NCBI GenBank assembly: GCA_963833885.1
Contig: CAWHZU010000034.1
Location: forward strand, 1-64,000
Reading direction: 5' to 3'
Length of the DNA: 64,000 bases
Origin: JASHPR01 sp963833885
GTDB taxonomy: Bacteria; Actinomycetota; Actinomycetes; Streptosporangiales; Streptosporangiaceae
In this document: positions 41,517 through 48,240 of the stretch, in pieces
How positions within the stretch are numbered: position 1 is the stretch's first letter
Layout of the letters: each line of letters opens with the position of its first letter
Position numbers and translations under genes: made by a program
The notes under the pieces: generated by a model
Seen by the model: the letters and a program-made list of their open reading frames with translations, nothing else
Told to the model about the DNA's origin: nothing
The model's database searches: none

Positions 41517-41743
41517 TGATCGTCATCCTCCAGCTGTCGCACGTCCTCCGTGGTGATTGTCCTGCCGAGATGTGCGACCGGCAGGCCGGTGCGAGGGCTC
41601 TTCCCTATCTCGCCGGGGCCGCCAGTGCCGAGCCCGCGGCGGATAAGCCCGGCGACGGTCTGGCTCAGCGACTGGTGGGTATCCCTGGCTATCGCGACCG
41701 CCTGAGCGTGAAGATCCTCAGGGAGGTCGATAGTAGTCCGCAT
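41513..41743 (-). CDS. Ribbon-helix-helix antitoxin (VapB-like)
   Basis: 76 residues. MRTTIDLPEDLHAQAVAIARDTHQSLSQTVAGLIRRGL is a ribbon-helix-helix DNA-binding domain; the remaining part (PRTGLPVAHLGRTITTEDVRQLEDDDQ) is a flexible toxin-binding tail. The ATG is 6 nt after a TACGCT box (41755-41750), so the mRNA may be leaderless. A 26-bp perfect palindrome lies immediately upstream. The gene is coupled to the PIN toxin. Confidence 0.88.
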   Translation of the reverse strand: MRTTIDLPEDLHAQAVAIARDTHQSLSQTVAGLIRRGLGTGGPGEIGKSPRTGLPVAHLGRTITTEDVRQLEDDDQ

Positions 41744-41756
41744 GTCAGTAGCGTAT

Positions 41757-41782
41757 CATCATCGCATCATGATGCGATGATG
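41757..41782. promoter_or_regulatory. 26-bp perfect palindrome, toxin-antitoxin operator
   Basis: Arms of 13 bp (CATCATCGCATCA and TGATGCGATGATG) abut without spacer. It sits 14 nt upstream of the antitoxin start, just before its -10 box. Ribbon-helix-helix antitoxins bind such sites to repress their own operon. Confidence 0.8.
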
Positions 41783-41862
41783 CAGATGTTGGCGCAGCTC
41801 GATGTCCTCCCTGGTTCGGTTCCGCTGGATGAGGCCGAGTCGGCCGTTCTGCGCGCCCCACG

Positions 41863-42825
41863 TCACGTGTCGGCAAGAGAGCGGTTACCGGACATGCCGT
41901 CGACGCGGCGGATGATGTCCCGGCACAGCTGGGCGACGTCGCCGGGGTCGTCGGTGAACTGGGACGGCTTGATGCAGAACGTGGTGAACCCGGCCGCAAC
42001 CTGCGGCGGGATCGTCGCCAGGGCCTGGCCAAGGTCGGCCACGCTGTCGTTGTCGGGGAACACGGCCCGGGTTCCGCCGACGAGTTCCAGACCGTTCGGA
42101 TCGCGCCCGGCCGCCCGCAGCGCATCGTCCAGCCTGTGCATCTCCTCGGCGGACGGCCGACCGAGCGGGTTGAAGCCGTCGCCATACCTGACGATGCGGT
42201 CCAGCATGCGCCGGTGCAGGCTGGCGCCGCCGAGCCACAGTGCCGGGCCCTCCGGCCGGAACGCCTTCGGCTCGAAGTACACGTCGCGGAACGAGTAGTG
42301 CGCGCCCGAGTACGACGCTGGCGTGTCCCGCCACAGCACCGTCCACGCCTCGAGGTGCTCGTCGAGCAGCTCACCCCGGGAGCGGAACGGCACGCCGAGC
42401 GCGGCGTACTCCTCCTCCAGCCAGGACACCGTCGGCTGCACCACCAGCCTGCCGTTGCTGACCAGGTCCAGCGAGCCAAGCTCGCGGGCGAGCAGCAGCG
42501 GGTGCCGCAACGGGGCGATCACCGCGCTGGCCACCAGCCGGATCCGCTCGGTGACCGCCGCGATCGCGGACAGCAGCACCAGCGAGCTCGGCCACGGCGT
42601 CGCCGGGTCCTGGTTACCCGGCAGCGCGTACTCGCGCGGGTTCGGCATGACCCCGTTCGCGCCCGCCGAGGGGCCCAGCACGACGTGCTCGCTGATCATG
42701 ACGGAGTCGAACCCGGCATCCTCGGCTTCCCGTGCCCACCGCACCAGGGCCGGCAGATCGCGTCCCGGCGCCATGGTCCAGTTCTCGCTCAAGATCAGGC
42801 ACATCTTCGGCGCGCCCACACTCAT
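41863..42825 (-). CDS. LLM-class flavin-dependent oxidoreductase
   Basis: 320 residues of the bacterial luciferase-like fold (WAREAEDAGFDSVMISEHV, RIRLVASAVIAPLRHPLLLARELGSLDLVSNGR, and WLGGASLHRRMLDRIVRYGDGF). It uses reduced FMN or F420; F420 use is common in actinomycetes but cannot be proved here. ATG 42825 has GGGAGGG just upstream. It is the last gene of the operon running from the aldehyde dehydrogenase, so it probably oxidises an aromatic or aldehyde intermediate. It is separated from the FAH gene by a 110-nt G-rich stretch. Confidence 0.83.
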   Translation of the reverse strand: MSVGAPKMCLILSENWTMAPGRDLPALVRWAREAEDAGFDSVMISEHVVLGPSAGANGVMPNPREYALPGNQDPATPWPSSLVLLSAIAAVTERIRLVASAVIAPLRHPLLLARELGSLDLVSNGRLVVQPTVSWLEEEYAALGVPFRSRGELLDEHLEAWTVLWRDTPASYSGAHYSFRDVYFEPKAFRPEGPALWLGGASLHRRMLDRIVRYGDGFNPLGRPSAEEMHRLDDALRAAGRDPNGLELVGGTRAVFPDNDSVADLGQALATIPPQVAAGFTTFCIKPSQFTDDPGDVAQLCRDIIRRVDGMSGNRSLADT

Positions 42826-42844
42826 CCCTCCCTTCCTCCTCACC

Positions 42845-42945
42845 CCAAGAACCGCCGCCGCCCCCCACCCCTCTACCCCTCACCCCGCACCCGCCCCCCG
42901 CCACCCCGTCACCCCGCCGCCCCGGGCAGCCCGCCACCCGCGAAC
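42845..42945 (-). other. G-tract-rich stretch on the minus strand (possible G-quadruplex)
   Basis: On the minus strand this 100-nt spacer between the FAH and LLM genes is nearly free of A and T and holds many runs of G3-G6 (such as GGGGTGGCGGGGGGCGGG), enough for several quadruplexes. It lies in the transcribed strand of the operon mRNA. Confidence 0.6.
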
Positions 42946-42956
42946 CCCGAGCGCTT

Positions 42957-43940
42957 TTAATGCTCGATGACGTTATTGGTTCGCTTTTGTCCGGCCGCGA
43001 CCGGCCAAAAGCGAACCGCCAGGGCCGGCGTCGATTGAGATTGGTGCTTGTGTGGCGGGCGGGGCCTATGATCACCGGGCGGCCACAGCGGGTCAGGGTC
43101 GGTTCGGGGGGCGGATGCCGCGGAACTCCCAGTCGCCGCCGAGGGCCGTCGATACGACCTCCTCGCTCTCGGTCGGCTGCGCACCGAAGTCGGGCGGGAC
43201 CGGCCCGGGCCGGCCACGACATGGCTGGTCAGCCGGCCGAGACCGTCGACCTCGACGTCGACGACGTCGCCCGGCCCGACCGGCCGGGAGCCGGCGGGCG
43301 TGCCGGACAGCAGCACGTCGCCCGGGTTGAGCGTGATCGTCCGCGCGATGTCGGCGACCAGGTAGTGCATGTCCCACTTCATCTCGTCGGTCGACCCGTC
43401 CTGGGCCAGCCGGCCGTTGACGTAGGTGCGCAGCCGCTTGCCGTGGAAGTCCCAGCCGGTCATCAGGCCCGGGCCGAGCGGCGCCATCGTGTCCGAGCCC
43501 TTGACCCGCAGCATCGACCCGGCGTCGGTGTCGCGGAAGTCGTGCAGCCCGAAGTCGTTGGCGATCGTGTACCCCGCGATGTACTCGCCGGCCTGCGAGG
43601 GCGGCACGCCGCGGCAGGTGCGGCCGATGACGATGGCCACCTCGCCCTCGTAGTTCAGGTACTTGCAGCCCTGCGGCCGGACCACGGCGCCGCCGTGCCC
43701 GACGAGCGCGGAGACCGGCTTCTGGAAGTACGTGGGCGCCGGGGGCAGCTTGGCCCCGAACTCGGTGACCCGGCTGAGGTGGTTGAGGTGCACCGCGATG
43801 ATCTTGGACGGCGTCACCGGCGGCAGGTGCACCGCGTCCGCGGCGCCGACCCGGCGGCCGTCGCCGGTGACCAGGTCCTCGCCATCGCGGTGGACCTCGA
43901 CGGCCGCGCCCTCCAGCAGGATCCTGCGGTACTCAGGCAT
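42957..43940 (-). CDS. Fumarylacetoacetate hydrolase-family protein, C-terminus frameshifted
   Basis: The open frame gives 327 residues. Residues 1-248 match FAH enzymes: YLNYEGEVAIVIGR (metal E), DFGLHDFRDTDAGSM, VKGSDTMAPLGP and GDVLLSGTPAGSRPVGPGDVVDVEVDGLG. Such enzymes act as 2-hydroxyhepta-2,4-diene-1,7-dioate isomerase/decarboxylases in homoprotocatechuate breakdown. After LTSHVVAGP the natural ending (PVPPDFGAQPTESEE...GDWEFRGIRPP) is found in another frame and stops at 43093. A missing nucleotide near 43210 in a GGCCCGGGCC run explains this. ATG 43940 follows GGGGGT. It lies 21 nt after the dioxygenase. Confidence 0.82.
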   Translation of the reverse strand: MPEYRRILLEGAAVEVHRDGEDLVTGDGRRVGAADAVHLPPVTPSKIIAVHLNHLSRVTEFGAKLPPAPTYFQKPVSALVGHGGAVVRPQGCKYLNYEGEVAIVIGRTCRGVPPSQAGEYIAGYTIANDFGLHDFRDTDAGSMLRVKGSDTMAPLGPGLMTGWDFHGKRLRTYVNGRLAQDGSTDEMKWDMHYLVADIARTITLNPGDVLLSGTPAGSRPVGPGDVVDVEVDGLGRLTSHVVAGPGRSRPTSVRSRPRARRSYRRPSAATGSSAASAPRTDPDPLWPPGDHRPRPPHKHQSQSTPALAVRFWPVAAGQKRTNNVIEH

Positions 43941-43961
43941 CTTTACCCCCACCCGCCGTCC

Positions 43962-44858
43962 TCATCCCGCCCGCCCAGCCGACCAGCCGGCGGCGGGCCG
44001 GTCGAACCATACGTGCATCTGGCCGGTGCCGACGGAGTTCTCGTAGTCGCTGAACGGGCGGCCCGGCGCGGTCACCGCGCGTCCGCCCAGCGCCGCGATC
44101 ATCATCAGGTAGTGCGCGAACTTGGCCTCCGGCCGCACCTTGGCGAACTCGGGCATCGTGTCGATCACCTGGGCGTGGTCGCCCGCCTGCAGCCAGGCGA
44201 TCCGCTCGGCGTCCGCCGCCCGCGCCTCCGCGGTCCTGACGTGCGCCGGGTTGCTGGCCTCGTGTGCGCGCAACTCGCGCAGCGGCCAGAACGTGTGCGA
44301 CATCGCGCCGGACGCCAGCAGCAGTACCCGCCGGCCGGTCTGCTCGATCGCCTCGCCCAGGGCCCGGCCCGCGCGCAGGAAGTCCTCGGTGTCGCCGGTC
44401 TCCGCGGTGTTGCTGACCGAGACCCACTGCTTGCCGAGCCCGCGGCCCAGGTAAGTCCACAGGTTCACGGTGCCGTAGTGGAGTGGCAGGAACGGGTCGT
44501 CGATCGCGGTTATCCAGGTGCCGTGCTTTTCGCCGAGTGCTGCCACAGTGTGCGCAAGCTCGGGGTCACCCTGCCAGTCGTAGGGGACCCGGCACATACC
44601 GCGCGGAAGCTCATCGGAGGTGAACAGGCCGGCCCGGACGTCGTGGGCGGAGACAACGAACTCCACCGTGGTGAACCAGTGTGAGTCGAACACCACCACG
44701 GTGTCGTAGTCGAGCACCTCGAAGACCTCGGCGCGCAGCCGTTCCAGCCCGGGGACCAGGCTGATCTCCTTGCCCTCGTTGAGGTCCAGGCGGTCCTGCC
44801 GCGGAAGCATGATCGTCGGGACGTGAGCGAGCAGGCCCGCTCCGACAACTTCACCCAT
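43962..44858 (-). CDS. Extradiol ring-cleavage dioxygenase (LigB/HpaD class III-like)
   Basis: 298 residues. AHVPTIM (metal His near residue 12), DTVVVFDSHWFTT (metal His at about 60), LPLHYGTVNLWTYL and SGAMSHTFWPL (catalytic/metal H at about 187) with E in the C-terminal half form the class III pattern typical of 3,4-dihydroxyphenylacetate 2,3-dioxygenase relatives. It is a cytoplasmic Fe(II) enzyme that opens a catechol ring. ATG 44858 lies 8 nt inside the end of the aldehyde dehydrogenase gene, so the two are coupled. The next gene, the FAH protein, would process the product. Confidence 0.82.
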   Translation of the reverse strand: MGEVVGAGLLAHVPTIMLPRQDRLDLNEGKEISLVPGLERLRAEVFEVLDYDTVVVFDSHWFTTVEFVVSAHDVRAGLFTSDELPRGMCRVPYDWQGDPELAHTVAALGEKHGTWITAIDDPFLPLHYGTVNLWTYLGRGLGKQWVSVSNTAETGDTEDFLRAGRALGEAIEQTGRRVLLLASGAMSHTFWPLRELRAHEASNPAHVRTAEARAADAERIAWLQAGDHAQVIDTMPEFAKVRPEAKFAHYLMMIAALGGRAVTAPGRPFSDYENSVGTGQMHVWFDRPAAGWSAGRAG

Positions 44859-46320
44859 CGCTGCGCCATCCCTCCGGGGCGTACACGGTGTTCTTGACGT
44901 CGCCGTAGAAGTCGAAGCTCCAGGTGCCGCCCTCCCGGCCGATCCCGGACAGCCCGGCGCCCCCGAACGGGGCACGCAGGTCGCGGACGAAGAAGCAGTT
45001 GACCCAGACGGTTCCCGCGACCAGACGCGCCGACACCCGCTCGGCGCGGTCGTGGTCACCGGTGAACATCGTGGCGGCCAGCCCGTAGCGGGTGCTGTTG
45101 GCGAGCGCCACCGCCTCGTCCTCGCCGGAGAAGGTCTGCAGCGTGAGCACCGGGCCGAAGACCTCCTCGGTGAGGATCTCCGAGCCGGGCTTCGCGTCGG
45201 CCAGCAGGGTCGGCCGGTAGTACAGCCCGCCGAGGTCGGCGTTGACGGTGCCGCCGAGCAGCGGGCGCGCACCGGCGGCCAACGCCCGGCGCACGAAGCC
45301 GTCGACCCGTTCCAGGTGCGCCCGGGTGATGTTCGGGCCCATGTCGGTGTCGTCGTCTCTGGGATCGCCCTGCCGCAGGGCCGCGGCGGCGTCGAGGAAG
45401 CGCGCGGTGAACTCGTCGGCGATGCGCTCGTCAACCAGCAGCCTGGTCCCGGCCAGGCAGACCTGCCCGGCGTTGTCGTACTGGCCCACGGCGTGCCGGA
45501 CGGCCAGGTCCAGGTCGGCGTCGGCGAACACGAGCAGCGGCGACTTGCCGCCGAGTTCGAGCGAGACCGGGGTGAGCTGCGCGCCGGCCGCTGCGGCGAC
45601 GAGGCGCCCGGTGGCGACCGAGCCGGTGAAGCAGACCCTGGCCAGGTCCGGGTGCGCCGCGAGCGGTGCGCCCGCTTCCGCGCCGGTGCCCTGCACGACG
45701 TTGAACACGCCGTCGGGCAGGCCCGCCTCGGCGGTGATGTCGGCGAGCAGGCTGGCGGTCAGCGGCGCCCACTCCGGCGGCTTGGCGACCACGGTGTTGC
45801 CCGCCGCGAGCGCGGGAGCGATCCGCCAGGTCGCCAGCATCAGCGGCGCGTTCCATGGCGTGATCACCGCGGTGACGCCGGACGGTGCCCAGGACACCTG
45901 CTCCCGGTGTCCGTTGATCTCCAGGTCACCCGCGTCGAGGCGGCCGAGCCAGTCGGCGAAGAAGCGGAAGTTGTGCGCCGCCCGCGGCATCACGCCGCGC
46001 CGGTGGGAGCGCAGCAGAGCGCCGTTGTCGCGGGTTTCCACCTGGGCGAGGTCCTCGGCCCGGCGCTCGATGCCGTCCGCTATCGCGTTCAGGGCTCTCG
46101 ATCGGAGTTCCGGTGATGTCGAGGACCAGCCGCCGAATGCCTCGCGGGCGGCCTGCACCGCGGCGCTGACCTCGGCCGAAGTGCCGCGCGCGATCTCGGC
46201 GATCGGCTGTTCGTCAATGGGGGAGATGTCGGTGAAGGTCGCCGCGGAGCCGACGCGGCGGCCGCCGATCCAGTGCCGGGTGTCGACGTCGACGCCTGCC
46301 ACCCTGGCCGTGTTCACCAT
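44851..46320 (-). CDS. Aldehyde dehydrogenase (HpaE-like)
   Basis: 489 residues, NAD(P)-dependent. The core motifs are intact: VITPWNAPLM, AKPPEWAPLTA, FTGSVATG, VSLELGGKSPLLVF (E) and NAGQVCLAGTRLLV (catalytic C). The closest type is 5-carboxymethyl-2-hydroxymuconate semialdehyde dehydrogenase, which follows the extradiol dioxygenase in homoprotocatechuate breakdown; the neighbour genes support this. Its first codon lies 21 nt from the palindrome GTTTGG-AG-CCAAAC (46343-46356). It is the first gene of the operon. It is separated from the acetoacetate decarboxylase-like gene by the tandem repeats. Confidence 0.86.
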   Translation of the reverse strand: MVNTARVAGVDVDTRHWIGGRRVGSAATFTDISPIDEQPIAEIARGTSAEVSAAVQAAREAFGGWSSTSPELRSRALNAIADGIERRAEDLAQVETRDNGALLRSHRRGVMPRAAHNFRFFADWLGRLDAGDLEINGHREQVSWAPSGVTAVITPWNAPLMLATWRIAPALAAGNTVVAKPPEWAPLTASLLADITAEAGLPDGVFNVVQGTGAEAGAPLAAHPDLARVCFTGSVATGRLVAAAAGAQLTPVSLELGGKSPLLVFADADLDLAVRHAVGQYDNAGQVCLAGTRLLVDERIADEFTARFLDAAAALRQGDPRDDDTDMGPNITRAHLERVDGFVRRALAAGARPLLGGTVNADLGGLYYRPTLLADAKPGSEILTEEVFGPVLTLQTFSGEDEAVALANSTRYGLAATMFTGDHDRAERVSARLVAGTVWVNCFFVRDLRAPFGGAGLSGIGREGGTWSFDFYGDVKNTVYAPEGWRSDG

Positions 46321-46340
46321 CCAGCCGCCCTCACCACGTG

Positions 46341-46357
46341 TCGTTTGGAGCCAAACT
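46341..46357. promoter_or_regulatory. Regulon dyad copy 1, upstream of the aldehyde dehydrogenase operon
   Basis: TCGTTTGGAGCCAAACT contains the perfect dyad GTTTGG-AG-CCAAAC. It matches sites at 47292 and 48186 at most positions. It lies 21-37 nt upstream of the aldehyde dehydrogenase start. Confidence 0.65.
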
Positions 46358-46374
46358 ATATTTCGGCTCGTGGG

Positions 46375-46503
46375 CCGTCAAGACGCTGCGGCGCGCGCGG
46401 GTGGCGAGCGCCCCCGGGGGCCGTCAAGGCGCTGCGGCGCCGCGGGTGGCGAGCACCTCCGAGGACCGTCAAGGCGCTGCGGCACGGCGCGTGGCGAGTA
46501 CCC
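46375..46503. repeat. Tandem triplication of the decarboxylase gene's 3' end
   Basis: Three imperfect copies, 46375-46420, 46421-46465 and 46466-46503, each starting CCGTCAAG and containing GGTGGCGAGC or GCGTGGCGAGT near its end. The rightmost copy is the true 3' end of the gene (stop codon in TCA, 46469-46471). The other two repeat the last codons plus stop outside the gene. Confidence 0.75.
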
Positions 46504-47278
46504 GCCCGCCGTCCCAGGTGACCCCGACCTGCCGGTAGTAGCCGCCGATTATCTCGCCGACCTCCAGCCGGGCCAGCTCCTCGGTTGGCGAGTCGAACAG
46601 CTCCAGGGTGGCGTCGCCGCGCCAGGCCGGGCCGGCCTCGACGCTCGCGCTGCCGGAAGCGATCAGCTCGTCGAGAGAGTCCGGGGCGCCCTTCTCGATC
46701 GACGGCAGCCACCGGTGATGAGCCATCGGGTGCGCGTTGACAAACCCGTTCGCGGCGGTCATCTCGCGCAGCGTCACCACCGCCTGGGCGAGCCGCCGGT
46801 CGGCCGCTGCCAGCGTTCCGGCGAAGACCCCGCCGGGCCCGATCCGCGGGGCCGCGCGGCCGAACGGGTGCGGGCGGGTCTGGTGGATCGACCCCAGCTT
46901 CTTCGGGTAGCCCTGGTACAGGCCGCGGACCAGCGCGAAGTCGGAGTCGACCCAGATGTAGACGCAGCGCGAGTACACCTGGCCCTCGAAGCTGCACCGG
47001 ACCACGGCGAAGCACTCCTTGTACTGCGCGCGGACCGGATCCAGGAGCTCGGCGCCGTCGTCGCCGCAGGACTGCCAGTCGGCCCAGATCAGCGCCACTG
47101 CGCCGGGGTCCTCCGGGGCGGGGCTGAGCGGGGCGGGCAGCAGTTCGGCGACCCGCGCCGGGTCGGTCCGGTACTCGACCGTGAGCAGGTCGCCGGAGTA
47201 GTGCCACGGCGGGGGCGGCAGCAGCGAGGACCGCCCGGTCGCGGTCCTGGGGTAGAAGAACCCGGCGACTTCGCTCAC
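46469..47278 (-). CDS. Acetoacetate decarboxylase-family protein
   Basis: 269 residues. The family centre GLYQGYPKKLGSIHQ contains the Schiff-base lysine (KK pair), and WAD, CVYIWVD and NAHPMAHHRW occur at the usual positions. Known members decarboxylate acetoacetate or related beta-keto acids; many actinobacterial relatives have unknown substrates. No signal peptide. The gene ends in a tandemly repeated 3' segment. Its start is 14-30 nt from dyad copy 2, shared with the divergent racemase gene, so it belongs to the same proposed regulon. Confidence 0.83.
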   Translation of the reverse strand: MSEVAGFFYPRTATGRSSLLPPPPWHYSGDLLTVEYRTDPARVAELLPAPLSPAPEDPGAVALIWADWQSCGDDGAELLDPVRAQYKECFAVVRCSFEGQVYSRCVYIWVDSDFALVRGLYQGYPKKLGSIHQTRPHPFGRAAPRIGPGGVFAGTLAAADRRLAQAVVTLREMTAANGFVNAHPMAHHRWLPSIEKGAPDSLDELIASGSASVEAGPAWRGDATLELFDSPTEELARLEVGEIIGGYYRQVGVTWDGGRVLATRRAAAP

Positions 47279-47291
47279 GTCCGCTCCTCGG

Positions 47292-47308
47292 TCGTTTGTA
47301 GCCGTACG
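47292..47308. promoter_or_regulatory. Regulon dyad copy 2, between decarboxylase and racemase genes
   Basis: TCGTTTGTAGCCGTACG, one or two bases from the other copies. It lies 14-30 nt upstream of the decarboxylase start and about 100 nt before the divergent racemase gene. Confidence 0.65.
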
Positions 47309-47408
47309 GTTCTGGCTGCTACGGATGCTAAATGGTCGGCCCGCGGTCCGTCACCAGTGGCCTCGGCGCAGCTTGCGGGCGCGCCGCGGCGGCTGCGACG
47401 CTTGCAGC

Positions 47409-48134
47409 ATGCGGCATTGCGGGATCCTCGCGCACAGCACCGAGGGCGCGGCCCTGTGCTTCCTCGAGTTCTGCCAGGAGGGAGTCCGCCGCCTGGGTTC
47501 CCACGTGTACCCGGATCTGACACTGGACTACATCGCGTTCGGGCCCATGATGCCCGCGTGGGAAGCGGGCGACTACGACTCGATCCGGGCCACGCTGTCG
47601 GTGAGCGCGGACCGGCTCGCCCGCGCGGGCGCCGAGTTCTTCATCTGCCCGGACAACACCGCGCACCTTGCCCTGGAGCGGCCCGGGCCGGACCTGGCCC
47701 TGCCGGGCCTGCACATCGCGGAGGTGGTCGCCGAGCAGGCCGCCCGCGACGGCCGCACCCGCGTGGGAGTGCTCGGCACCCGGTACACCATGGACAGCAC
47801 GCTCTACCCGCGGGCGCTCGCCGCCCGCGGGATCGCCAGCGAGGTTCCCGGCGAAGCCGACCGGCAGCTGCTCAACAAGATCATTTTCGACGAGCTGGTG
47901 AACGGCGTGTTCGCCGAGCAGTCCCGCCAGGAGTACGTCCGCGTCATCGCCGACCTGGCGGAGCGTGGCTGCGACGCGGTTGCGCTCGTGTGCACCGAGA
48001 TCCCGCTGCTGGTGACGCCCGCGGACTCGCCCCTGCCGATCCTGGACTCCACCCGCCTGCTGGCTCGCGCCGGCCTCGCGGTGGGGGTGGGGGACCGCCC
48101 GTTGCCGGCCTGGCGCGGCGGCCCGGTCCAGTGA
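47409..48134 (+). CDS. Aspartate/glutamate racemase-superfamily protein
   Basis: 241 residues with the two active-site cysteines of the family: CPDNTAH (about residue 81) and VCTEIP (about 194). RVGVLGTRYTMDSTLYPRAL and DELVNGVF also fit. Known members interconvert amino-acid enantiomers or isomerise maleate; substrate unknown. ATG 47409 gives the normal start MRHCGILAHSTEGA. It has no ribosome binding site but an extended TGC-GACGCT box ends 6 nt before ATG, so it may be leaderless. It faces the decarboxylase across dyad copy 2 and is followed 106 nt later by the glutamine synthetase-like gene. Confidence 0.82.
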   Translation: MRHCGILAHSTEGAALCFLEFCQEGVRRLGSHVYPDLTLDYIAFGPMMPAWEAGDYDSIRATLSVSADRLARAGAEFFICPDNTAHLALERPGPDLALPGLHIAEVVAEQAARDGRTRVGVLGTRYTMDSTLYPRALAARGIASEVPGEADRQLLNKIIFDELVNGVFAEQSRQEYVRVIADLAERGCDAVALVCTEIPLLVTPADSPLPILDSTRLLARAGLAVGVGDRPLPAWRGGPVQ

Positions 48135-48185
48135 CGGCGGGCGGGCCTTGCCGGGGCGGTTCGGCGCGGTTTACGCTGCGACAGT

Positions 48186-48202
48186 TCGTTTGTATCCGAA
48201 CG
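48186..48202. promoter_or_regulatory. Regulon dyad copy 3, upstream of the glutamine synthetase-like gene
   Basis: TCGTTTGTATCCGAACG, 38 nt upstream of the GTG. The outer bases CGTT...AACG form a perfect dyad. Confidence 0.65.
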
Positions 48203-48240
48203 TTTTCCGCCGCGCCTGCCCTGCCAACCCGGGAGCCGCC

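Noticed and set aside
46381..46500. Short ORFs across the 46.4-kb repeats
   Set aside because: They arise from the repeat unit of the decarboxylase gene end and have no start signals.
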